DNA from: Nocardioides panacisoli
GTDB lineage: Bacteria > Actinomycetota > Actinomycetes > Propionibacteriales > Nocardioidaceae
Length of the DNA stretch: 64,000 nt
Direction: 5' to 3'
NCBI RefSeq assembly: GCF_019448235.1
Contig: NZ_CP080409.1
Coordinates: 2,232,001 to 2,296,000 of the forward strand
Shown here one piece after another: positions 25,645 through 34,610 of this stretch; the stretch's first letter is position 1; each line of letters begins with the position of its first letter. The translations under genes were made by a program, and so were the position numbers. Under the pieces are notes generated by a model, which saw only the letters and a list, made by a program, of their open reading frames with translations, searched no databases and was not told the DNA's origin.

Positions 25645-28009
25645 GGGTGCTCCTCAGGGCAAACAGCTCGGAAGGGGAAATGGGCATCGAGGTGATCGGG
25701 AAGCCCTCGGCGTCCTCGATCGCGGACGCGAAGAGTGCCGAGGAGGGGATCACGCCGGCCTCGCCGGCGCCCTTGATGCCGAGGGGGTTGAGGGGTGAGG
25801 GGGTCTCGAGGTGGTCGATCTCGATGCTGGTCGGCACCTCGGTGACGTAGGGCATCAGGAAGTCCATGAACGAGGCGTTGACCAGCTGGCCCGACTCGTC
25901 GTACTCCATCCGCTCGTACAGCGCCCCACCGACGCCCTGGGCGACGCCGCCGTGGATCTGGCCCTGCACGATCATCGGGTTGATCAGCGTGCCGCAGTCG
26001 TGGACCACGGCGTACTTCAGGATCGAGATCTCGGCGGTCTCCGGGTCGGTCTCGACGATGACGGCGTGCATGCCGGCAGCGAACGTCGAGCGCTCCGGCG
26101 AGTAGAAGTCGCGGCCCTCCAGGCCCGGCTCGTCGTCCTCGGCGACCGGCGGCTTGCCGGGGTCACCGACCGAGAACTGGGTCGCGGCCTGGGAGGCCTC
26201 GTCGAAGGCGTAGCGCAACGGGTTGGACAGCACCGCGACCGTCCCGAGGGCGATGGTGCTGTCCGGTGCACCCTTGACACCGATGACGCCGTCGTTGATG
26301 TCGAGGTCGTCCACGGAGCACTCCAGTGCCTCCGCCGCGATCCGCAGCGCCTTCTCCCGCACCATCCGGGCCGTCAGCGCGACCGCGGAGCCGCTCATCA
26401 CGGCAGCACGGGAGGCGAAGGTGCCCACGGCGTAGGGCATGCCGCGGGTGTCACCGGAGACCAGCTCGACGTCCTCGAACGGGACACCCAGCTCCTCGGC
26501 CACGATCTGGGCGAAGGCGGTCTGGTGGCCCTGCCCCTGGGAGGTGAGGCCGATCGCGACCTTCACCCGGCCACTGGTCTCGACCTGGATGTGGGCACCC
26601 TCGTAGGGGCCGACGCCGGTGCCCTCGACGTAGCAGGCCAGGCCGACGCCGACGCGGCGTCCCTCGGCCCGCGCGTTGTCGCGGTAGGACTCGAAGTCGT
26701 CCCAGCCGACGAGGTCCTTGAGCTTGGTCAGCAGCCCCGGGTAGTCGCCGGAGTCATAGATCAGCGGACGCCCGTCCTGGAAGGTCATCCCGTGGTCGTA
26801 GGGGAACTCGTCGGGCTGGATGAAGTTCGCCGCCCGCACCTCGGTCCGGTCCTTGCCGAGCCGCTGCGCGATGGCGTCCATCGTGCGCTCCATGACGTAG
26901 ACGCCCTGCGGTCGCCCGGCGCCGCGGTAGGGCGTGACGATCACCGTGTTGGTGTAGAGCGAGTCGAAGGTCACCTCGTAGCTGCCCGGCTTGTAGGGCC
27001 CCAGCAGCTGGGTGGAGGTGATGATCGGGACGATCAGGCCGTACGGCGTGTACGCGCCGTGGTCGTGCCAGAACCGGACCGAGAGGCCCAGCACACGACC
27101 GTCGTCGTCGAAGCCGACCTGGACGTGGTGGTCCTGGCCGCGCTCGTGCGCGGAGGAGATGAAGTGCTCGCGCCGGTCCTCGGTGAACTTCACCGGCCGG
27201 CCCAGCGTCCGGGCCGCCAGCGGCACCAGCACCTCCTCGGGCCACGGGTGCACGATCTTGACGCCGAAGCCGCCCCCCACGTCGGGGGTCATCACGTCGA
27301 CCTGGGCGAGGTCGAGGCCGAGCTTGGCCGCGACCGCCGCCCGCAGGCCGGTCGAGGTCTGCGTGGAGCTCCACACCTGCAGCCGGTGGGTGTCGTTGTC
27401 CCACCGCGCGACGGTGGCGCGGCCCTCCATCGGCATCGAGGCGCTCCGCTCGACGTGGAGGTCGAGCTCGAGCGAGTGCGGGGCCGAGGCGATCGCCGAG
27501 GCCGGGTCGCCCACGCGTTGCTCGAACCGCGCGGCGATGTTGTCGGGGACGTCGTCGTGGACCGCGTTCGACGCCTCGCGGGCGGCATCGATGCCGACCA
27601 CCGCGGGGAGGTGCTCGAACCTCACCTGGATCCGCGCGACCGCGTCCTCGGCGAGGTAGCGGTTGTCGGCCACGACGAACGCGATCGCCTCACCGACGTA
27701 GCGGACCTCGTCCTTGGCCAGGGCGTACTGGGTACGGCCCTGGGTGAGCGAGGGGTGCGGGATGAGCAGCGGCAGCGGGTCGGCCATCGCGCCGGTGAGG
27801 TCGTCGTAGGTGTAGACCGCGTGCACGCCCTCGATGTCGAGGACACCGGAGACGTCGATGTCGACGATGCGGGCGTGGGCGTGCGGGCTTCGAAGGACGG
27901 CGGCCTCGAGGGCGCCGGGCACCAGGTCGTCGGCGTACTGCCCGAGACCGCGCAGCAGCCGCTCGTCCTCGACGCGCTGGACCTTCTCCCCGATCAGCTT
28001 GGTGGTCAT
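25628..28009 (-). CDS. Molybdenum hydroxylase large subunit, candidate uracil/thymine dehydrogenase
   Basis: 793 residues of the xanthine dehydrogenase/CoxL family, binding molybdopterin cytosine dinucleotide. Visible motifs: GGGFGVK, the active-site loop PYRGAGRPQGVY, GQGHQTAFAQI and GIKGAGEAGVIPS with the catalytic Glu. The loop lacks the Cys of form I CO dehydrogenase (AYRCSFR), so CO oxidation is unlikely. ATG at 28009 overlaps the small-subunit stop. A uracil-type permease upstream in the operon and barbiturase nearby point to hydroxylation of uracil to barbiturate. Xanthine or nicotinate-type substrates remain possible. Confidence 0.88.
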   Translation of the reverse strand: MTTKLIGEKVQRVEDERLLRGLGQYADDLVPGALEAAVLRSPHAHARIVDIDVSGVLDIEGVHAVYTYDDLTGAMADPLPLLIPHPSLTQGRTQYALAKDEVRYVGEAIAFVVADNRYLAEDAVARIQVRFEHLPAVVGIDAAREASNAVHDDVPDNIAARFEQRVGDPASAIASAPHSLELDLHVERSASMPMEGRATVARWDNDTHRLQVWSSTQTSTGLRAAVAAKLGLDLAQVDVMTPDVGGGFGVKIVHPWPEEVLVPLAARTLGRPVKFTEDRREHFISSAHERGQDHHVQVGFDDDGRVLGLSVRFWHDHGAYTPYGLIVPIITSTQLLGPYKPGSYEVTFDSLYTNTVIVTPYRGAGRPQGVYVMERTMDAIAQRLGKDRTEVRAANFIQPDEFPYDHGMTFQDGRPLIYDSGDYPGLLTKLKDLVGWDDFESYRDNARAEGRRVGVGLACYVEGTGVGPYEGAHIQVETSGRVKVAIGLTSQGQGHQTAFAQIVAEELGVPFEDVELVSGDTRGMPYAVGTFASRAAVMSGSAVALTARMVREKALRIAAEALECSVDDLDINDGVIGVKGAPDSTIALGTVAVLSNPLRYAFDEASQAATQFSVGDPGKPPVAEDDEPGLEGRDFYSPERSTFAAGMHAVIVETDPETAEISILKYAVVHDCGTLINPMIVQGQIHGGVAQGVGGALYERMEYDESGQLVNASFMDFLMPYVTEVPTSIEIDHLETPSPLNPLGIKGAGEAGVIPSSALFASAIEDAEGFPITSMPISPSELFALRSTHEDRR

Positions 28010-28518
28010 GCCGAGACCTCGCCTCCCTGCTCGTCGGCGATCTCCGAGGCACGCAGCACGGCGTCGACGATGTTCTGGTAGCCGGTGCAGCGGCACAGGT
28101 TGCCGGCGATCATGTCGACGGCCTCCTCCCGCGTGGGCCTGGGGTTCTCCTCCAGCCCGGCGGTGATGGTGGTCAGGAAGCCGGGGGTGCAGAACCCGCA
28201 CTGCAGGCCGTGGCACTCCTTGAAGGCCTGCTGGACCGGGCCCAGCTCACCGTCGGACCGGGTCAGGCCCTCGACGGTGGTGATCTCAGCGCCCTGCGCC
28301 GAGACGGCGAAGAGCAGGCAGGAGCGGATCGGCTTGCCGTCCATCCGGATGGTGCAGGCGCCGCAGACCCCGTGCTCGCAGCCGACGTGGGTGCCGGTGA
28401 GGCCGATGTCGTGGCGCAGCGCGTCGCTGAGCAGCCGCCGGGCCGGGACCGAGATCTCGTACGGCGTCCCGTTGACGACGAGTCGCAGGTCGTGCAGCTC
28501 CTCGGTGTCGTTCGTCAT
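28006..28518 (-). CDS. Molybdenum hydroxylase 2Fe-2S small subunit
   Basis: 170 residues. A plant-ferredoxin-type cluster site (GCEHGVCGACTIRMDGKPIRSC) is followed by the helical second cluster site (CGFCTPGF ... NLCRCTGY), the hallmark of CoxS/XdhC-type subunits. ATG at 28518 overlaps the FAD-subunit stop as ATGA, and its own stop overlaps the large-subunit start. It carries electrons from the Mo site to the FAD subunit. Confidence 0.95.
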   Translation of the reverse strand: MTNDTEELHDLRLVVNGTPYEISVPARRLLSDALRHDIGLTGTHVGCEHGVCGACTIRMDGKPIRSCLLFAVSAQGAEITTVEGLTRSDGELGPVQQAFKECHGLQCGFCTPGFLTTITAGLEENPRPTREEAVDMIAGNLCRCTGYQNIVDAVLRASEIADEQGGEVSA

Positions 28519-29402
28519 GGGGTGGGGCCCTCCTTGCCGGCCCGGTCGAGCGCGTCGTCGTGGGCCGCGCGGATCACGCGGCGGGTCAGGGTGCGGGCCA
28601 GCTGGGTCCGGTAGGCCGCGCTGGCGTGGATGTCGTCCTCCGGCTCCAGGGCCCCCAGGGCGAGGTCGGCGGCCGCGTCCAACGACTCCTCGTCGGCGGT
28701 GCCGGCGGCGAAGGCCTCGGACAGGTCGACGACGGTGGGGACCTCGCAGACCGACAGGTAGCCGGCCCGCACCGAGGTGATCCGGCCGCCCTCGGTGCCG
28801 ACGACGGCGGCGACGCCGCACAGGGCGTAGTCGCCGTGGCGGCGGGCCACCTCGTCGACGGCCACGCCGGCCCCGTCCGCGAGGGCGGGCACCCAGGCGG
28901 AGACCGCCAGTTCATCGGTCCGCACGCTCGACTCCATCGGCCCGGGGAAGAACTCCTCGGCCCCGATCTCACGGGTGCCGCCCGTCGAGGCGACCGTGAT
29001 GCTGCCGCCCAGCAGGCGCAGCACCATCGGCATCTCCGCGGCCGGGTCCGCGTGAACGATCGAACCGACCGTCGTACCGCGGTTGCGGATCGTGCCGTGC
29101 GCCACCAGGCCGAGCGCCTTGGCCAGCAGGGGCTGGACGCGGGCAGCATCGGCGTCGGCCATCAGCTCGGCGTGGCGCACCAGCGCCCCGAACCGGACCC
29201 CCCGGCTGTCGCAGTCGACCTGCGACAGCCCGGGGAGGCCGTTGATGTCCACGAGGAGTCCCGGTGCCGCGAGCCGCATCGACAGCAGCGGCACCAGGCT
29301 CTGCCCACCGGCCAGCACCTTCGCGTCCCCGCTGGTGCCGAGGACCTCCAGGGCCTCCTCCAGCGTGGTCGGTCGGGCGTAGGAGAACGGTGCGGGTTTC
29401 AC
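28515..29402 (-). CDS. Molybdenum hydroxylase FAD-binding medium subunit
   Basis: 295 residues of the CoxM family. FAD-contacting motifs are AGGQSLVPLLSMRLA near residue 31 and RNRGTTVGSIVHADPAAEMP near residue 103 (the TVGGS-type loop). The gene starts with GTG at 29402 (MKPAPFSYARPTTLEEAL), 13 bp after the NCS2 permease stop. The order permease-M-S-L-G indicates one transcript for uptake and oxidation. Confidence 0.94.
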   Translation of the reverse strand: MKPAPFSYARPTTLEEALEVLGTSGDAKVLAGGQSLVPLLSMRLAAPGLLVDINGLPGLSQVDCDSRGVRFGALVRHAELMADADAARVQPLLAKALGLVAHGTIRNRGTTVGSIVHADPAAEMPMVLRLLGGSITVASTGGTREIGAEEFFPGPMESSVRTDELAVSAWVPALADGAGVAVDEVARRHGDYALCGVAAVVGTEGGRITSVRAGYLSVCEVPTVVDLSEAFAAGTADEESLDAAADLALGALEPEDDIHASAAYRTQLARTLTRRVIRAAHDDALDRAGKEGPTP

Positions 29403-29415
29403 AGGGACATCATCC

Positions 29416-30786
29416 TCAGGTGGTGGTCGCCGGCGTCTCGGTGCCGAGCTCTTCGCGACGGCTCTTGACCAGGTGGAAGTAGGCGATCACCAGGATGGTG
29501 CCGAGCGCGATGCCACCGAGCTCGAAGTCGTCGGTGACCTGCAGCGTGACGCCGCCGACACCGGCGATGATGCCCGCGGCCAGGCCGACCAGGTTGACGG
29601 GGTTGCCGAAGTCGACCCGGTTCTCCACCCAGATCTTGGCGCCGACGAGGCCGATCATGCCGTAGAGCACGACCGTGATGCCGCCGAGCACGCCACCGGG
29701 GACCGCGTTGATGATCGCGCCGAACTTCGGGCACAGGCCCAGGATGATCGCGAACATCGCCGCGGCGTAGTACGCCGCCGTGGAGTAGACGCGGGTGGCG
29801 CTCATGACACCGATGTTCTCGGCGTACGTCGTCGTCGGCGAGCCGCCGAAGAGGCTCGCGAGTGAGGTGGCGAGGCCGTCGGCGCCGATCGCACGCCCCA
29901 TGTAGGGGTCGAGGTCGTCGCCGGTCATCTCGGCGACCGCCTTGACGTGGCCGGTGTTCTCCGCGATCAGTGCGATGACACCGGGCAGCACCAGCAGGAT
30001 GAAGCTGAGCGAGAACGACGGGCCGTGGACGGCCGAGACACCGTCGGCGAGCTGGCCGCTGGGGAGGCCGAACCAGTCGGCCGACTCGACACCGGCCCAC
30101 GAGACGCGGTCACGGGTGACGACCTCGCCGGTCGCGTCCGGGGAGGTGATGGGGCCGAAGACGCCGTCGGCGGCCCACGAGACGAGGTAACCGAACACCA
30201 GCGCCAGCAGCACCGCGATGCGGGACCAGAAGCCCGGCAGCATGACGGCGGCCGCGACCATGAAGGTGGCGGTGAGCAGCGCGATCCACTGGTCCTGGGG
30301 CCAGTAGGCGTCGGCCACGACCGGCGCGAGGTTGAACCCGATCAGCATGACCACCGCGCCGGTGACCGCCGGCGGCAGGATCGTATGGATCAGCCGGGCG
30401 CCGGCGAAGTGCACCAGCAGGCCGACCGCGGCGAGCACGAGGCCCGCCACCAGGATCGCGCCGGTGACGTCGGCGGAGTCACCGCCCTGGGCTCGGATCG
30501 CGACCACGGCAGCGACGAACGAGGCGCTCGTGCCGAGGTAGCTGGGCACCTTGTTCTTCACGATCAGCAGGAACAGGATCGTGCAGACACCCGAGAACAG
30601 GATCGCGAGGTTGGGGTCGAGCCCCATGATGATCGGGAACACGAACGTCGCGCCGAACATCGCGACGATGTGCTGCGCACCGAGGCCGACGGTGCGGCCC
30701 CAACTGAGCCGTTCCATCGGGCCGACGGCCGCTCCGGGCGGCGGGGTCTTCCCGCCGTGCACCACTTCCCACTTGAACATCGACAT
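29416..30786 (-). CDS. NCS2 (UraA-type) nucleobase:cation symporter, likely uracil permease
   Basis: 456 residues with about 14 hydrophobic segments. NCS2 markers are GAQHIVAMFGATFVFP near the start, the substrate-site glutamate in IALIAENTGHVKAV, and GGSPTTTYAENIGVMSATRVYS. The latter matches the uracil branch (UraA/PyrP) better than xanthine/urate carriers. ATG at 30786 has AGGAGG 9 bases upstream; the longer frame is spurious. It heads the operon for the molybdenum hydroxylase, supporting a pyrimidine substrate for that enzyme. Confidence 0.92.
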   Translation of the reverse strand: MSMFKWEVVHGGKTPPPGAAVGPMERLSWGRTVGLGAQHIVAMFGATFVFPIIMGLDPNLAILFSGVCTILFLLIVKNKVPSYLGTSASFVAAVVAIRAQGGDSADVTGAILVAGLVLAAVGLLVHFAGARLIHTILPPAVTGAVVMLIGFNLAPVVADAYWPQDQWIALLTATFMVAAAVMLPGFWSRIAVLLALVFGYLVSWAADGVFGPITSPDATGEVVTRDRVSWAGVESADWFGLPSGQLADGVSAVHGPSFSLSFILLVLPGVIALIAENTGHVKAVAEMTGDDLDPYMGRAIGADGLATSLASLFGGSPTTTYAENIGVMSATRVYSTAAYYAAAMFAIILGLCPKFGAIINAVPGGVLGGITVVLYGMIGLVGAKIWVENRVDFGNPVNLVGLAAGIIAGVGGVTLQVTDDFELGGIALGTILVIAYFHLVKSRREELGTETPATTT

Positions 30787-30925
30787 GTGCTGAGTCCTCC
30801 TGAGTCCGCCCGAGTCTCGTGACGATGGGTCGACGCTAGTGGTGCGGATCACGCCCGGCATGGGCCAGAGATGCCAAACAGATCACGAAAGGGCTGGCGA
30901 GGCTTGCCAGCCGCGCCTGCGCTGG

Positions 30926-30975
30926 CCTTGGTGGTCGAGCCGGCCGAGCGCCATCGAGGCCGTGTCGAGACCACC
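30926..30975. repeat. TCGA-type palindromic element upstream of the NCS2 permease
   Basis: Bases 30926-30943 are the exact inverse of 13112-13129. The second half (GTGTCGAGACCACC, 30962-30975) resembles the inverse of sequence at 13081-13093. It sits in the 215-bp gap between the PucR gene and the permease start, the longest gap in this region, which also contains GGC-CAGAGAT-GCC at 30863-30875. Confidence 0.6.
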
Positions 30976-31001
30976 CGCGCCGGCACGGTCGGCCGCGCGT
31001 G

Positions 31002-32291
31002 TCAGTCGGTGAGCTCGAGGGCGCGGAGGGCGACGGCGATGTCCAGGCGCAGGGCCGGGTCGGTGGTGAACGCGCCGAGCACACCCTCGAGCTTGGTGAT
31101 GCGGTAGCGCAGGGTGTTGTAGTGGAAGAACTGCTGCCGGGCGGCCTCGGCGACGTTGAGGTTGGTGTCGAGCAGCACCCGCAGCGTCGTGCGCAGGTCG
31201 GCTGCCTCGGTGGTGTCCTCCGCGAGCGGGCCCAGCACGTCGCTGACGAACGACTCCACCTCGCCCGGGTCCGGCACGAGCGCGATGAGGCGGTGGATGC
31301 CGAGGTCGTCGAACCAGGTGGTCGCCGTACCGCCGGAGAGGCGGCGACCGACCCGGTTGGCGCGCCGCGCCTGGGCGTACGCCGCGGGCAGGTCCTCGAC
31401 GCGAGCCGCGACCCGGCTGACCCCTACCGAGAACGGGCGCCGACCACCGCCGCGGTCGCCCGCGACGGCGGCGACCACGGACTTCACGGCGGCGTGCAGG
31501 TCCTCGGGCTTCTCGGGCACCGGGAAGAGGGTGACGACCTCGGTGAAGAAGTCGGCAGTCGGGATCGAGGGGTCGCGCGACTCGCACACCTGGCCCCAGG
31601 CGGCGGCGAAGCGCTCCTGCCACAGGCCCTGGGTCGGCGCGTCGACGGGCTCCTCGCCGGCCGGGATCGGGTCGAGTTCGGCGGAGATCACCACGGCGGG
31701 ACGGTCCAGCTCCCAGCCGACCGTGTGGGCGTGCTCGACCAGCACGGCCGCGTCACCGCCGCGACCGAGGAACACGTCGCGCAGGAAGTCGCCGCGGTAC
31801 TTGTTCTCCACCAGCGCCACCGCACGCTGCCGCGTCACCAGCAGGGCGACCACGATCGCGGTCCGCTCCAGGGCCTGGATGTCGGCGACCTCGAGCTCGT
31901 GGTCGGGGCTGATGCAGATGAGCCGCGCCAGGTCGGGCCCCCCGGAGGGCACGCTGAGCACGCGCACCTCGCCATCGCGGTGGGGGCAGGACGGGCTGAT
32001 GCGCTCGACGCGGAGCCGCCCGGTCTCGTCGACCAGCCCCTGCTCGGCGAGGCCCTCGCGCTGCTCGTCGGTCAGGGCTCCGCCGCGCTCGCGGCCGTCG
32101 GTGGAGGTGACCACGATGCCGATGCCCAGCATCCGCGAGACCTCGCTGCCGATCCGGTCGACGTCGGCCCCCGAGAGCACCAGCTTCGACAGCGTGGTGT
32201 GCAGCGCATCGGCGCGCGCCGCCTGCTCGGTCACCGGACCGCTTGGCAATTCTTGGTCGCCTGCCGAGTCAGGGTTGGCAACACTCACCAT
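31002..32291 (-). CDS. PucR-family transcriptional regulator
   Basis: 429 residues. A sensing region leads into a C-terminal helix-turn-helix of PucR/CdaR type: LRTTLRVLLDTNLNVAEAARQQFFHYNTLRYRITKLEGVLG. Such regulators control purine, pyrimidine and ureide catabolism. The ATG at 32291 leaves only 35 bp to the divergent DUF2877 gene. GTG at 32234 is an alternative start that would leave 92 bp for divergent promoters. CCAAG direct repeats lie at 32242-32256. It probably controls the flanking operons. Confidence 0.9.
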   Translation of the reverse strand: MVSVANPDSAGDQELPSGPVTEQAARADALHTTLSKLVLSGADVDRIGSEVSRMLGIGIVVTSTDGRERGGALTDEQREGLAEQGLVDETGRLRVERISPSCPHRDGEVRVLSVPSGGPDLARLICISPDHELEVADIQALERTAIVVALLVTRQRAVALVENKYRGDFLRDVFLGRGGDAAVLVEHAHTVGWELDRPAVVISAELDPIPAGEEPVDAPTQGLWQERFAAAWGQVCESRDPSIPTADFFTEVVTLFPVPEKPEDLHAAVKSVVAAVAGDRGGGRRPFSVGVSRVAARVEDLPAAYAQARRANRVGRRLSGGTATTWFDDLGIHRLIALVPDPGEVESFVSDVLGPLAEDTTEAADLRTTLRVLLDTNLNVAEAARQQFFHYNTLRYRITKLEGVLGAFTTDPALRLDIAVALRALELTD

Positions 32292-32326
32292 TCAATGCAG
32301 CCTAGCGGAGTCACTACCGTCCCGGT

Positions 32327-33142
32327 ATGCCCGCCAACCCAGCCAGCGCCGACGCACGTGGGGTCGCGGACGAACGCCGCCGCCTCATGGCGGCCGCGAC
32401 GCCGGCGACGGCGGCGATGCTGGCCGGCCCGGAGCGCTCCGGCACCGTGGTCCACAGCGGAGCGGACGCGGCGTACCTCCACCTCAGTGACGGCGGCTGC
32501 CTCGCGGTGCTGGGCGTCCACGCCCGCGCGGTGCCCTGCGGGCTGCGCACCGCGCTCACCACCCTGGACCTCCCCCACGGCGCCGTCGGCATCGTCGGGT
32601 CCGACACCCTCAGGATTGCCGACCTGGAGCTCCGGGTCGGTCGCTACGTCGACGCCGGCGTCCCCGCCCTCCCGTCCGACGCCACCGACGGCCTCCCGAC
32701 CATCACCGACCACCCCGCGGTCCGCGCCGTGGCCGACGAGCTGCCCGCCGCGGCACTGGCCGCCCTCCGCGAGGGCGACCCCGCCTGCGTGGCGGACCTG
32801 CTCGGGCGCGGCTCGGGCCTGACGCCGGTCGGCGACGACGTGCTCTGCGGCTACCTCGCCACCGCGGTCGCGGCCGGCAACGCCGCGGCCACCACCGCGG
32901 TCGCCGAGGAGATCACCCATCTCGCGCACCGGCGTACGACGGCGCTGTCGGCACAGCTGCTCGCCTGCGCGGTGGACGGCGACGTGCTCCCCGAGTTCGC
33001 CGCCCTCGTCCGCAGCCTCCCCGACCCCGGCCGCGCCACCGCAGCCCTGGCAGCACTGGTGGCGGTCGGCCACACCTCCGGGGCCGGCCTCGCCCTCGGA
33101 CTGACGCTCGCACCCATCCACAGCGGAAGGACCAACCGATGA
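32327..33142 (+). CDS. DUF2877 family protein, AllH-like carbamoyltransferase subunit
   Basis: 271 residues. The DUF2877 motif GLTPVGDDVLCGYLA is near residue 165, with TTALSAQLLACA and a C-terminal VGHTSGAGLALGLTLA. In Escherichia coli the homologue YlbF/AllH acts with FdrA/AllF and YlbE/AllG as oxamate carbamoyltransferase. ATG at 32327; its stop overlaps the fdrA-like start as ATGA. It is the first gene of a four-gene rightward operon. Confidence 0.85.
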   Translation: MPANPASADARGVADERRRLMAAATPATAAMLAGPERSGTVVHSGADAAYLHLSDGGCLAVLGVHARAVPCGLRTALTTLDLPHGAVGIVGSDTLRIADLELRVGRYVDAGVPALPSDATDGLPTITDHPAVRAVADELPAAALAALREGDPACVADLLGRGSGLTPVGDDVLCGYLATAVAAGNAAATTAVAEEITHLAHRRTTALSAQLLACAVDGDVLPEFAALVRSLPDPGRATAALAALVAVGHTSGAGLALGLTLAPIHSGRTNR

Positions 33143-34602
33143 CCGTGACCCACGTGGAGCTCCGAGCCGGCGCGTACGCCGACTCGGTGAGCCTGCTGCA
33201 GGTGAGCCGGGACGTCGCCACGACGTCCGGCGTCGCCGCGGCGCAGGTCGCCATGGCGACCCCCCTCAACCTCGAGGTGCTCGAGCAGATGGGCTTCGAC
33301 ATCCCCGAGGCGACGCCCAACGACATGGTCGTCGCGCTCCGGCTCGACGACGAGGACGCCCGCGACACCGCACTGGCGGCGGTGGACGCCGCCCTCGCGG
33401 CGATCCGCTCGCGTCCCTCCGGTGGTGGCACCGCCGAGGAGGCGCCGCCGCGCACGACCGGCTCCGCCTTCACCCTCGGCCGGGGCGACCTGGCGCTGGT
33501 GTCGGTGCCCGGTGCGAACGCGTTCGTCGAGGCGATGGACGCCCTCGACGCCGGCCACGACGTGATGCTCTTCAGCGACAACGTGCCGGTCGAGCAGGAG
33601 GTGCGCCTCAAGCAGGTCGCGGCCGAGCGCGACCTGCTGGTCATGGGCCCCGACTGCGGCACCGCCGTCGTCGGCGGCCTGGGCCTGGGCTTCGCCAACG
33701 TCGTCAACCCGGGTCCGGTCGGCATCGTCGCCGCGTCCGGCACGGGCTGCCAGCAGCTGCTGTGCCTGCTCGACGCGGCGGGCGTCGGCGTCTCCGCCGC
33801 CCTCGGCGTCGGCGGTCGCGACCCGAAGTCCGACGTGGGCGGCCTCTCCACCAAGGCGGCGCTGCGCCGCCTGGACGCGGACCCGACCATCGAGCAGATC
33901 GTCGTCGTCTCCAAGCCCCCCAGCCCGGAGGTCGCCGAGGAGGTACGCCGCCTGGCCGAGGAGCTCTCGACGCCGGTCGAGCTCGCCCTGCTCGGCCCGG
34001 GCCAGCCCGACCTGACCACCGCTGCCGAGCAGGTGCTGGGCAGCGCCGGTCACGACGTACCGGCCTGGCCGCACTGGGGCACGCCGGCCACGTCCGCCGG
34101 CGGCTCCTTCGTCCGCGGTCTCTTCGTGGGCGGCACGCTGTGCGACGAGGCCATGCTCATCGCCAGCGAGGAGCTCGGCGAGGTGCGGTCCAACATCCCG
34201 CTCGACCCGTCGCTGGCGCTCGACTCCTCGTTGCAGCACGCCGGCCACACCATGGTCGACTTCGGCGACGACGGCCTGACCCAGGGCCGCGCGCACCCGA
34301 TGATCGACCCGACGCTGCGGCTGGAGCACCTCTCCCGCGCCGCCGCCGACCCCGAGACCGGCGTCCTGCTGCTCGACGTGGTGCTCGGCCACGGCGCGGA
34401 GTCGGACCCGGCCGCGTCGCTCGCCCCGGCGATCCGCGAGGCCCGTGCCCAGCGGGAGATCCCCGTCGTCGTCGCCTGTGTCGGCACCGCCGGCGACCCG
34501 CAGCGCCTGGAGGCCCAGGCGGCCGCGCTCGCCGACGCCGGCGCCGAGGTGTACCTGTCCAACGCCCAGGCCACGCGCCGGGCGGTCGAGCTCGTGAAGT
34601 GA
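33139..34602 (+). CDS. fdrA: FdrA/AllF-like acyl-CoA synthetase-fold carbamoyltransferase subunit
   Basis: 487 residues of the FdrA family, which has succinyl-CoA synthetase-like folds. NVPVEQEVRLKQVAAERDLLVMGPDCGTAVVGGLGLGFAN, GIVAASGTGCQQLLCLLD and GVGGRDPKSDVGG are conserved CoA-ligase-type loops. RGLFVGGTLCDEA and DPTLRLEHL mark the C-terminal half. Shorter than E. coli FdrA (about 555). With DUF1116 and DUF2877 partners it should form a ureido-acid carbamoyltransferase. The proposed substrate here is ureidomalonate. Confidence 0.9.
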   Translation: MTVTHVELRAGAYADSVSLLQVSRDVATTSGVAAAQVAMATPLNLEVLEQMGFDIPEATPNDMVVALRLDDEDARDTALAAVDAALAAIRSRPSGGGTAEEAPPRTTGSAFTLGRGDLALVSVPGANAFVEAMDALDAGHDVMLFSDNVPVEQEVRLKQVAAERDLLVMGPDCGTAVVGGLGLGFANVVNPGPVGIVAASGTGCQQLLCLLDAAGVGVSAALGVGGRDPKSDVGGLSTKAALRRLDADPTIEQIVVVSKPPSPEVAEEVRRLAEELSTPVELALLGPGQPDLTTAAEQVLGSAGHDVPAWPHWGTPATSAGGSFVRGLFVGGTLCDEAMLIASEELGEVRSNIPLDPSLALDSSLQHAGHTMVDFGDDGLTQGRAHPMIDPTLRLEHLSRAAADPETGVLLLDVVLGHGAESDPAASLAPAIREARAQREIPVVVACVGTAGDPQRLEAQAAALADAGAEVYLSNAQATRRAVELVK

Positions 34603-34610
34603 GGCCAGTG

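Noticed and set aside
25628..29402. Aerobic CO dehydrogenase (coxMSL)
   Set aside because: The large subunit has PYRGAGR, not the Cys-containing loop of form I. A uracil-type permease and pyrimidine genes surround it, so a heterocycle hydroxylase is favoured.
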